DNA from: Trichomonas vaginalis G3 | Lineage: Eukaryota; Parabasalia; Trichomonadida; Trichomonadidae | Direction: 5' to 3' | Length of the DNA stretch: 64,000 bases | Assembly (NCBI RefSeq): GCF_026262505.1 | Contig: NC_067205.1 | Coordinates: 6,572,001 to 6,636,000 of the forward strand | Shown: positions 1-7,996 of the stretch, one piece after another | Layout: each line of letters starts with the position of its first letter | Numbering within the stretch: the first letter of the stretch is position 1 | Notes under the pieces: generated by a model | The model's input: the letters and a program-made list of their open reading frames with translations, nothing else | Database searches by the model: none | What the model was told of the DNA's origin: nothing | Translations under genes and position numbers: made by a program

Positions 1-516
1 CAAGAACGTTTGTCCACCCCCCAATATAAAAACTCTGTATCTCTTGGAGGGTTAATTTCAATCTTTTGAAATGAAACTGTGGAGTTCATCTGTCGTATTC
101 TAGTTTTAGATAGTATGTTCCATTTAGTAAAGAGTGGTATTTTTCTTGAAAATTCCCAGTAGTATTTGTTTATTTGAGTTTGAAAGTCATTTAGAGTTTT
201 TTCAAGACTTTCGTCTGAACGAATTGTAAAGATTTTCATTTCGTCAAATTTTTCTATTAGACCATCAGAGCCTTTATACTGACCGTGAAAATATACTGCG
301 AACATGAATGCATTAGTTCTATTTGAAAACAAAACTCTTCTAAATCCTATTGCCTTTGCATCTGAAGGACTTTGAAGCCAACGAATTGGATAGTCAAACC
401 TGTATGTTCGGGATAAAATTTCTTCATCTGATATAGTCCTACCAGCGTTTGTAAAGATATAGTCTAACGGTTTTGTATCTGCTACTTTTGTTCTTTGTTT
501 TTCAACCTGAAGCATT
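1..516 (-). CDS. Polinton A: front of a 286-residue-type protein (cut by the window edge)
   Basis: The reading frame starts at 516 and runs off the left edge. It matches the start of the copy B protein at 39209-40069, including the YRFDYP and KAIGFRR motifs. It is also a paralogue of the 282-residue protein at 5244-6092. The function is unknown; conservation and position suggest a virion or entry role, which is inference. Confidence 0.75.
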
Positions 517-551
517 TAATATATGTAAAAATATACTGTTTTAAAAACGTT

Positions 552-1136
552 TTAAAATGGTATGCCATATAGCTTCTTGAATTTGTTAAGAAGTATTTGA
601 ACGCGTTTTCCATCTGTATCTCTAGTGTTTACATAAGCATAGCCTGCCTTAGTAAAACATACTTGTAATTTCCTATAGTTTACGCCGGTATAAAAGTAGA
701 AAGAGTCTTGTTCTTCGCTATAGTAGTAAAACTCAAGCGTATGCTTGCCATAGTCTGTAATTTCAATTGTTTCATCTTCTAGTTCGTCGACAAATTCGAA
801 TACAATATCTCTAAAATTGCTTTTGTTCTTATTGTTTTCAGAACGAGTGACCCAACGCAAGTTTTCAAGTCTATTGTCGTTTCTTATACGGTTTATATGG
901 TCTACAAAAGGTAAATTGTTATGATTCGGTATAAAATGAGTTGCAATGACAACATGTTTAAGATAGTTTTTTCCACCCATATTCACAATAGCATATCCGT
1001 CATTTCGCTCCCATTCGCTTAAAACTCTTTTTGTCTTTTTGTTTCTGACTTCAAATGACTCACAACAGTGAATTTCATATTTCTCATCTAACAAACAAGT
1101 TTCCCAACGGTCTGTTCCAACAAACTCAGCGTACAT
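552..1136 (-). CDS. Polinton A: HNH endonuclease (NUMOD4/HNH_3 type)
   Basis: A 194-residue frame. The centre has the typical HNH pattern: a conserved valine/histidine stretch, then FVDHINRIRNDNRLENLRWV followed by ENNKNKS. This matches homing-type endonucleases of phages and large viruses, which cut DNA at a specific site. It lies between the 194-residue protein gene and the 286-residue-type gene, a place where copy B has the polymerase region instead. A shorter, scrambled echo of its start lies just beyond it at 1190-1330. Confidence 0.8.
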   Translation of the reverse strand: MYAEFVGTDRWETCLLDEKYEIHCCESFEVRNKKTKRVLSEWERNDGYAIVNMGGKNYLKHVVIATHFIPNHNNLPFVDHINRIRNDNRLENLRWVTRSENNKNKSNFRDIVFEFVDELEDETIEITDYGKHTLEFYYYSEEQDSFYFYTGVNYRKLQVCFTKAGYAYVNTRDTDGKRVQILLNKFKKLYGIPF

Positions 1137-1189
1137 TTCAAATAAAATAAAAAAATGTTTTTTTAAAAAAATGTTTTATTTTAAATGGT

Positions 1190-1335
1190 ATGCCATTTCA
1201 TATTTCTCATCTAATTTCTCATGAACTTTCTTCATCTAATTTCTCATGAACTTCATCGTCAATGTTTTGTAAAGACTTCTTCATCTATGTCTTCCCAACG
1301 GTCTTTTCCGACAGACTCAGCGTACATTTTTATAA
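1190..1335. repeat. Partial echoes of the HNH gene start
   Basis: Pieces of the beginning of the HNH gene recur here in short tandem form (repeats of TTTCTCATGAACTT and CTTCATCTAATTTCTC type), mixed with the CATCGTCAATGTTTTGT motif that is abundant at 41.5-41.8 kb in copy B. This looks like rearranged leftover DNA and not a gene. Confidence 0.5.
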
Positions 1336-1356
1336 AAATAAAAAAATGTTTTTTCT

Positions 1357-1941
1357 TTACTTTACATAACCACCTGCTGCCAAAAGTCTTTGACGCCAAC
1401 CCATACCAGCTAATGAAGGTTGACTTGGTTTAGTATTGAAACTAACCTTTGGTTTTGGTTTATCTTCAGTTTGTGGCTTCCCTTCTTCTATCTGTTTTTC
1501 GTCACTTTTCGGTTCATCTGACTTTACCTCACTTGCAGGTTCAGTTGTGTCGTTAACATCTTCATAAATATCATATGCCATTTGTTTTTGTTTTCCTTTC
1601 AACTTTTTGTGTTTGTTGTAAAGTTTAGAATATTTCGACTCTAAGTCAATGAGATGTTCTATAATGAACTGTTGGTCAGTGAAGTAAACTTTTCCATCTG
1701 TTGTCTCGAAAGCTCCTTCAGACTTCAATATTTTATTTGTGAGAGTCTGTTTCTTTTTTGAGATACTAGCCGTTCCATTTTTATGAAAAGTGACTTTGTA
1801 GTTAGAGTTTGTATTTCCAGACCTGGCACTTTCTATTATTGAATTTTTCTCTTCATCTGTAAGTTCTTTGACAGGTTTTGACAATGGTTCTGAACTTTTT
1901 GTTTGTGGTGTCAAATCTACCGTTTCAACTTCTTCGGTCAT
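1357..1941 (-). CDS. Polinton A: conserved 194-residue protein
   Basis: Nearly identical to the copy B protein at 36382-36966. It is hydrophilic, with a Lys/Glu/Pro-rich middle and a conserved end (PSLAGMGWRQRLLAAGGYVK). Function unknown. It is preceded by the same ACTGAGATGAA leader found in front of its neighbour. Confidence 0.7.
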   Translation of the reverse strand: MTEEVETVDLTPQTKSSEPLSKPVKELTDEEKNSIIESARSGNTNSNYKVTFHKNGTASISKKKQTLTNKILKSEGAFETTDGKVYFTDQQFIIEHLIDLESKYSKLYNKHKKLKGKQKQMAYDIYEDVNDTTEPASEVKSDEPKSDEKQIEEGKPQTEDKPKPKVSFNTKPSQPSLAGMGWRQRLLAAGGYVK

Positions 1942-1959
1942 TTCATCTCAGTAAAAATT

Positions 1960-2115
1960 TTAGTTTGGTTTGTTTTCAACTGGTTGTTGAGGTTTTTTAA
2001 GTCGGTCTAAAACTTCCTGAGGTATAGGAAGAACTTGACAAACACGTGGTTGTGTAACTGCTGGAAGCCGGCAAATCCATCTTGAGCCCATTTGTCTCAA
2101 TGCTGTATTGTTCAT
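1960..2115 (-). CDS. Polinton A: conserved 51-residue protein
   Basis: A short frame starting MNNTALRQMGSRW and ending KPQQPVENKPN. It is conserved in copy B at 36207-36362, with the same leader and the same neighbours, which supports a real gene. It is basic, and its function is unknown. Confidence 0.6.
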   Translation of the reverse strand: MNNTALRQMGSRWICRLPAVTQPRVCQVLPIPQEVLDRLKKPQQPVENKPN

Positions 2116-2134
2116 TTCATCTCAGTAAAAAATT

Positions 2135-2536
2135 TTACATTCCCACGTTTGAGGCGGTTGAGGTTTGGTTGTTGTTTACCCACTGTTGTGCATGGTTATA
2201 TCCTCTGTTAAAGAATCTTTCACCTTGTCCATGTAGTGCCCTGCTTGGTTATAGTAGTCATTTGCTTTGTTATAGTAGTTTCCTGCTTGTCTTCCTACAT
2301 TGTCCATCCATCCTTGAACTTTTCCTCTTGTTCAGGATTTGGAATAAGATTTGCTGCATCTCGTGCTACATCCCAACCTTTCTGTACGGTTTGTATAATA
2401 GGTTGTGCTTTCTCTTTCAGTATAACCTAATGTACTCAAAATCTTCCTTCCAATTCCCAAATGCACCCTCTGGCTAGTGTTTCCCACTGGGCAAAAATCT
2501 AGATGCGACTCCTGCTATTGCGCCAAATAAACCCAT
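2135..2536 (-). pseudogene. Polinton A: small Gly/Ala-rich virion-type protein, broken
   Basis: Matches the copy B protein at 35786-36187. It is a fossil part and is broken here. Confidence 0.65.
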
Positions 2537-2551
2537 TTCTTATGGGTTAAA

Positions 2552-3512
2552 AATGACGAATTCAAACAAGGACCCGTATGTTTCTAAAGCGACAAAGAAA
2601 GCACTCATGGTAAAAAATCTTTAGTTCAACACCAAATGCTTGGTTTATGGATATCTTGGAAAAACATTCCGAGATATAGAGAAGATGACCACCATACTGG
2701 CTAATATTTGTCGGTCAAAACACAAGATACCTGTGAAGCCATACCATTATGGTCCAAAAATATTTTAGATGTGAAAACTGCTTTGACAATATTCGTTGAC
2801 AAATACCATCCAACAAAACTGACATCTGACTGTGAAAGTTCTTTCAAATCAGACGATATTAAAAACTATCTGCGTTCAAAAAATGTAAACCAATATTTCA
2901 TTGTCGACCAAACCATTCTGCTCTTGGTGTCATTGACAGTTGTATAAAAATCTTAAGAACTTAAATCAACCACAAGGTGGTGAGGTAGATGAAATGTCAT
3001 ATGACGACAAATATAGACACTTCTCCATGGCAAAGATGAGACAAGTTTTAAATATTTACAATAGCCGTAAACAAAAAGGTTTGGGAAACCATTCCCCTGA
3101 AGAAATGAAAAACAACCCTGACTTAGAGAAAGACTATATATTTTAATAGTTTAGTCAAAAGAGACAAACAAGAAAGAATGCCAGGCTTCAAACTTAAGAA
3201 AGGTGACAAAGTAAAAATAGAAATACCTAAACGCGACCCATATGAAAATACTATTGACTATGACAACAATGGGAACTCGACAGGTACTCACGTTCGTGTT
3301 CGTAAAAATAGAAGAAGTATACAAGAGAATATTATGAAGTTTTAGGCAAACATGGCAAAATGTACAGACTGCAAGCAGAAGATAAAACTACTATTGTCAG
3401 ACCTCGTTTCAAACTTGTTAAGGTTCAAGGTGGTATACTTTCAAAGACAGTTCCTAACAAATATAAGACAACTCCTGACGAATATGCTAAAGAAGTTGAA
3501 AATGACGACTAA
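2552..3512 (+). pseudogene. Polinton A: integrase region, broken
   Basis: Retrovirus-like (rve/DDE) integrase of the Polinton class. Recognisable stretches are CEAIPLWSKNILDVKTALTI and TSDCESSFKS in the catalytic core, and a basic chromatin-binding-type tail rich in Lys/Arg. In Polintons this enzyme inserts the element into the host genome. The region is broken in several places. It runs tail to tail with the fibre gene. Confidence 0.8.
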
Positions 3513-5225
3513 GCAAATTCTATACCATGCGTAAACTGTCATGTAAGGTGGCATGTAGTCTTTACTCTGTCCCGTTGTTTGCGTATACCCTGAAACGCGA
3601 TGTGTATGGTTTCCTTCTCCCTGTGTGCTACCCCAGAAACAATTTATAGCAAACTGAACGTTGTCTTTAACATCATATCCTTTACCTTTTTTCATTGCTG
3701 ACCAATCCCAAAATCTATGCTTATGCCAACCTGCTTCAGTTGTACTTAAATCTATGTAGTGACTGTGTGCAGGTAAGTTTTCACCTGAAATCGTTTTACT
3801 TCCACCTGTTTCCTTTGAAGAGTTTGCACAATACAAAAACCTGTCGACTATTTGAGTCCAAGTTCCAAAACCAAGTACTACTTCTGGTTTGGTAGAGTTC
3901 ATTGACGTGTAAATAGAACCTATAGGATATAGTGTTTGAAGTATTTCTGTCTTTAACGTTTGAAGCTCTGTTTTGTCAGCTTTTTTATCATATAAATCTT
4001 GAGCAGTGAATTTAACATTGTTTTCATCCTCCATGACATAGACATTTCTACATCTAGTGTATTTCATCGTCGTTATGTCATCCTCCGATGTTAAACCTTG
4101 TGGAAAGTTAGGAGGTTTCCAATTTAATACATCCCCACCAGTTCCATCAGGTTCTTCAACCGTTCCTGCAATATTTTCTATACCAACAGTTGCGAAGAAA
4201 TCGTGTGTATGGTTCTTATCTGCCTTCTTTTCAAGGCTAACGTTTAAGTTTGTAATATCAGATATAGTATGTGTATGTCCAACGTCACTTTTCCTGTTTA
4301 AGGTTTCTTGTAAGTTTGTAATATCAGATATAGTATGTGTATGTCCAACGTCACTTTTCCTGTTTAAGGTTTCTTGTAAGTTTGTAATATTTGCAATGGT
4401 ATGTGTATGTCCAACGTCACTTTTCCTGTTTAAGGTTTCTTGTAAGTTTGTAATATTTGCAATGGTATGTGTATGTCCAACGTCACTTTTCCTGTTTAAG
4501 GTTTCTTGTAAGTTTGTAATATTTGCAATGGTATGTGTATGTCCAACGTCACTTTTCCTGTTTAAGGTTTCTTGTAAGTTTGTAATATTTGCAATGGTAT
4601 GTGTATGTCCAAACGTCACTTTTCCTGTTTAAGGTTTCTTGTAAGTTTGTAATATTTGCAATGGTATGTGTATGAGTCTTTTTAGAATATTCGTTTTCAG
4701 CTCTTGTCACTTCACTTGACATTTTATTGTCAACATATGTTTTGTCTGCTAGTTCAGGATGAGTATGTTCTTTTGTTGCATATGTTGCATCTGCTCTGTC
4801 ATGTTCTTCTTGAACTTTTTCAATGACATACTCTTTGTCAGCTTTGTTGTCAACATCTGCTTTTGTTGCATATGTTGCATCTGCTCTGTCATGTTCTTCT
4901 TGAATGTTCTTTTTGTCTAATGACATACTCTTTGCTCGCTTTGTGTCACATCTCTGCATTTCAAAAGAAAGTTTCTTTTTGTCATAGGCTTTCTTCTGTT
5001 GTTTAAAGTTCCTTTTGTTGGATTTATACAGACAGTATGGTTCCTATTGTCTTGAAATAGAAACTCATCTGTCATTGGGTTTAATGTCAGTTTTAAGTTT
5101 CCTTCTTTCAATGACTCAGATATCTTAGAATAGTTTGAAAAGTTTGTTGTGTTCTTATTTAGAGCTTGCACAATGAGTTGTCGGTTGTGTTGTATTTCTC
5201 TCATAGACGCTGTTTCTTTCGACAT
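3499..5225 (-). pseudogene. Polinton A: phage-like tail-fibre/collar protein region, broken
   Basis: Starts MSKETASMREIQHNRQ near 5225. The shaft has HTHTIANITNLQETL repeats, and the tip has YPIGSIYTSMNSTKPEVVLG, which resembles phage short tail-fibre and collar proteins that bind receptors. The 22-residue shaft unit is expanded to about six or seven copies. The region is broken in a small number of places. Confidence 0.75.
4222..4670 (-). repeat. 66 bp tandem repeat in the fibre shaft
   Basis: About seven copies of a 66 bp unit encoding the 22-residue GHTHTIANITNLQETLNRKS-type module. The two units at 4245-4380 use the ISDITNL variant and the others IANITNL. Copy B has only one to two units at the same place (about 34040-34130), so the array has expanded or contracted since the copies parted. 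Confidence 0.85.
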
Positions 5226-5243
5226 TTTTATTCTAGATAAAAT

Positions 5244-6092
5244 ATGCTTTCAATAGAAAAAGAAAATTCAAGAGTTGCTACAACTAAACCATTAGATGAA
5301 CTTTTTACTAATGTCGGTCAAAAGTTTGAGACAGAGACCGTAAAACATGAAGGCTATCGTTTTGACTACCCCTTAAGATGGCTAAGAGACCCATCCGTCA
5401 CAAAAGCTATTGGCTTTCGTAGAATGAAGTTCATTTCAGAAGCCATACATGGTTTCCCATTTACGGTCGCTTTTGAAGTTCGATACTATAACAAAGAAAA
5501 ACGTGCGTATGAGAAATTTGTACAGGGAAAACTTTTACAAGTGAATTTGCTTGTAAACTTAGAAACAACTCTTCAAGCTTTTCAAGAAAAAATAAACGAT
5601 ATCTATATCGAATATGCAAACCAGTATAACATTGACGAAGGAGAGTACCATCTCGATATTGTTTATGACAGGAAAAATGCAACTGTTAAAATCAATAGAA
5701 TAGAAGACCTTGGAGAAGACGTTTATATTTCTACAAAATATAACAACTTGGCATGGTATAGATTTTTGAGGATGTTAAATCAGCCTGCAGAATATCCAGT
5801 ACACCCGAACTTTTATGAAGTCGAAAACCCTAATGGAACATATGAAAATGTTTTCGACTCAGATGCTATTATCGTTCATGCTTCATTTTCTGGTGCACAA
5901 AACTCTTTTTTATGCTTGGCAAATGACTTTTACGAAAAACCTACAAAGCTATATGAACCACCGAGTGGAAGTATTTCAGACTTTCAAGTATGGTTTACAA
6001 CAGATGGAAGAAAGAGAATAGTTCCATTATACCATGCGTTTTACTTAGAACTTAGTCTCATATACAACTACTATCGAACGGTAAAAATATAA
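5244..6092 (+). CDS. Polinton A: conserved 282-residue protein
   Basis: Starts MLSIEKENSRVATTKPLDEL. Nearly identical to copy B 32706-33554, and a clear paralogue of the 286-residue protein (39209-40069); they share YRFDYP, KAIGFRR, HASFS, SFLC and SDFQVWFTT. It is divergent to the fibre gene with only 18 bp between the starts, so the two probably share a promoter. Function unknown; a structural or attachment role next to the fibre is inference. Confidence 0.75.
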   Translation: MLSIEKENSRVATTKPLDELFTNVGQKFETETVKHEGYRFDYPLRWLRDPSVTKAIGFRRMKFISEAIHGFPFTVAFEVRYYNKEKRAYEKFVQGKLLQVNLLVNLETTLQAFQEKINDIYIEYANQYNIDEGEYHLDIVYDRKNATVKINRIEDLGEDVYISTKYNNLAWYRFLRMLNQPAEYPVHPNFYEVENPNGTYENVFDSDAIIVHASFSGAQNSFLCLANDFYEKPTKLYEPPSGSISDFQVWFTTDGRKRIVPLYHAFYLELSLIYNYYRTVKI

Positions 6093-6096
6093 TCTT

Positions 6097-6339
6097 TTAA
6101 TACGGTTGAGGTGTTGGATTTGGTTGCCAACTAGACTGTGGTGCAGGTTCAGGCTGTTGTATAACAGGAGCTTGTTCTTCTGGTTCAGGGTCTTTAGGTA
6201 TAATACCAACGAACTGACCTACTCTTTTACCAATATTTTTGACTCCGTTCCAAATTCCTCTTCCGACAGATTTTATTCCATTCCATATACCTCTTCCAAC
6301 ATTTCGAAAGAAGTTTCCTATTCTTCCAAAGAAACCCAT
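6097..6339 (-). CDS. Polinton A: 80-residue amphipathic basic protein
   Basis: Contains a doubled GIWNGIK/GIWNGVK module, suggestive of an amphipathic helix, followed by a Pro/Glu/Gln-rich tail. Same place and sequence in copy B (32459-32701). Probably a minor virion component; this is inference. Confidence 0.65.
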   Translation of the reverse strand: MGFFGRIGNFFRNVGRGIWNGIKSVGRGIWNGVKNIGKRVGQFVGIIPKDPEPEEQAPVIQQPEPAPQSSWQPNPTPQPY

Positions 6340-6357
6340 TTTACTATATGTAAAAAT

Positions 6358-6720
6358 CTAATGTCCGCCTAGTCTCTTACGTTTCCTTCTGAGTTCCATT
6401 GCATTTTTTAACTGGAGCTCATACATTCTATTTCTCCTCTGGTAGAAAACATACTCTGGGTCAACTCCTGTGTTCGCGTCATCTGCATAGAGTTGTTTAT
6501 ATCCCACTTCAGGGTTTGTATAAAACTCTTTCCATCTCATATTTGCATACCATGGTGGCAAACCTAACGCAGCGTCATTTGACATGGCAGTTTGCATTTG
6601 TACATCTGTTGGCACTTGACCATAGTTTGCCATTGCAGTTTGTATTCTAACTTCATTTGGAATATTCTCTGGGTTTGGTTGTCCAGGTTGCTGTGCATTC
6701 GCTAAGTTCTGTGCGTCCAT
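6358..6720 (-). CDS. Polinton A: conserved 120-residue protein
   Basis: Starts MDAQNLANAQQPG. It has a repeated QTAM-centred motif and a strongly basic end (ELRRKRKRLGGH). Conserved in copy B at 32077-32440. Function unknown. Confidence 0.65.
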   Translation of the reverse strand: MDAQNLANAQQPGQPNPENIPNEVRIQTAMANYGQVPTDVQMQTAMSNDAALGLPPWYANMRWKEFYTNPEVGYKQLYADDANTGVDPEYVFYQRRNRMYELQLKNAMELRRKRKRLGGH

Positions 6721-6743
6721 TTAATATTAGATAAAAATATCTC

Positions 6744-6875
6744 TTACGAGTACATATACTGGACATTTGCAGGCATTGGTTCATCTTCATATTCTCTATA
6801 TCTTTCTGCCACGTCAAATAAGTAAATGACACAATGGAAAAAACCTAAAACAAGTAGTCCTATTTCAAACCACAT
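6744..6875 (-). CDS. Polinton A: 43-residue single-helix membrane protein
   Basis: Starts MWFEIGLLVLGFFHCVIYLF. One hydrophobic helix (about residues 4-20) is followed by an acidic tail. It overlaps the end of the methyltransferase frame by about 16 bases and is conserved in copy B at 31922-32053, which supports a real gene despite its size. Confidence 0.6.
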   Translation of the reverse strand: MWFEIGLLVLGFFHCVIYLFDVAERYREYEDEPMPANVQYMYS

Positions 6876-7678
6876 TTAGTTACCAATAAAATTTCTTTGT
6901 TGTGACACTTTTTCCGGTTTATAGGACCTCTCTCATATTCTATCTTATCGTATCTAAAATCATAGTCATGTATGTCCTCTAACCATCTCATGACACTTTC
7001 CAAACCACTTTTATCGGATGTAAAGTAAAAGCATGGATGGTTATGTAAAACGTCTAAAGTTTCTAAAGAGTCTCTCAAAGTCCAGTCTACTTGGTATTGA
7101 AAATCCCATGTGTTATAGAACGGCGGGTCCATTATAAAGAAAACATTTTCCTTGTCTTTATATTTTTCATACAACTCTGTCCAACGACATCTCACAAACT
7201 CTATACCCTCAGTATATTTTTCTATGTTCTTTTTGAAAACATTTGTATAGTTAAGATATAAAACTTTTGACATAAGTGTTTCAATGTCATGAACTCTTAT
7301 AGAACCACTATATAATAGTCTAGCAGATATACTATCCCAGTCTATATATTCTGCTTTTTTCAAAACCTCTCTCACAATATTTTTGTTATCTAATGGTATA
7401 CGTTCCATCTTACCTATAGGTATCTTTTCTTTCAACTCACTCAATATTTTGTTTGTGTCTGGTATATGTTTGAGACGGTTCATATAGTTGTCGAAGTCAT
7501 TGCATATAATCTTTGAGTCAGGAAATACAGTATGGCACAAATGAGATATATAGAAACTTCCACCGAACAAATCTACAAATGTTAGACCATTCGGTAGTTT
7601 CTTAAGTTCTCTCAATAGAATATCTTTACATCTACTCTTATTTCCAAAGAAGGGTAACGGTGGTTTTGTAAAATTCAT
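6860..7678 (-). CDS. Polinton A: DNA adenine methyltransferase (Dam/D12 class)
   Basis: A 272-residue frame starting MNFTKPPLPFFGNKSRCKD. PFFGNK is the AdoMet-site motif of D12-class N6-adenine methyltransferases, FVDLFGGS is motif I, and MDPPFYNT is the DPPY-type catalytic motif IV. The enzyme would put methyl groups on adenine in DNA. The frame can be read further upstream through the terminal repeat, but the ATG at 7678 fits the family start and the copy in B. Confidence 0.85.
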   Translation of the reverse strand: MNFTKPPLPFFGNKSRCKDILLRELKKLPNGLTFVDLFGGSFYISHLCHTVFPDSKIICNDFDNYMNRLKHIPDTNKILSELKEKIPIGKMERIPLDNKNIVREVLKKAEYIDWDSISARLLYSGSIRVHDIETLMSKVLYLNYTNVFKKNIEKYTEGIEFVRCRWTELYEKYKDKENVFFIMDPPFYNTWDFQYQVDWTLRDSLETLDVLHNHPCFYFTSDKSGLESVMRWLEDIHDYDFRYDKIEYERGPINRKKCHNKEILLVTKCGLK

Positions 7679-7721
7679 TTTATATTTAATAAAAATGTTT
7701 TTTCCCTGAAAAGTGACAGAA

Positions 7722-7793
7722 AAGTGACAAAACATCTTCGGGGCTAGAGGGCACGAAGTGCCTGGAAGCCTCAATCCCTTTTTTTTTTTTTTT
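7722..7793. repeat. Polinton A terminal inverted repeat
   Basis: Contains GGGGCTAGAGGGCACGAAGT and ends in a run of T. It matches the two ends of copy B with a few base differences, and it marks the boundary with host DNA. Confidence 0.85.
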
Positions 7794-7996
7794 CTGTTAT
7801 ACTTTTTTTTGTTAGAGAGTGGTATGTAGCCCCTAAAAAGATTATTTAATGGAAAAATAGTTACTATACTCTCTTCATATATCCAATTGGTTATCAATAA
7901 GGTTTATCAGCCTTCAGAATAGTTAGTAGAAGTAAGGGGAAAAAAAAGAACAAATATGATAAAACAAACTTTAGATTACAATAATAATTTCAGTTT

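Larger units (their letters stand above)
1..7793 (-). mobile_element. Polinton/Maverick, copy A (one end; continues off the left edge)
   Basis: This is a virus-like Polinton treated as a fossil. Its right end is a terminal repeat (about 7722-7793) that ends in a T run and matches, inverted, the left end of the copy at 30996-55869. Parts seen from the end inward are: DNA adenine methyltransferase, a small membrane protein, two small conserved proteins, a 282-residue protein, a phage-like fibre, an integrase region, small virion-type proteins, an HNH endonuclease and the front of a paralogue of the 282-residue protein. The other end lies outside the window, so the target duplication cannot be checked. 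Several parts are broken, roughly six to eight breaks in what is visible. Near identity with copy B suggests a young insertion. Confidence 0.9.

Noticed and set aside
4057-4632. Plus-strand frame with VCVCPTSLFLFKVS repeats
   Set aside because: Antisense shadow of the fibre shaft repeat.
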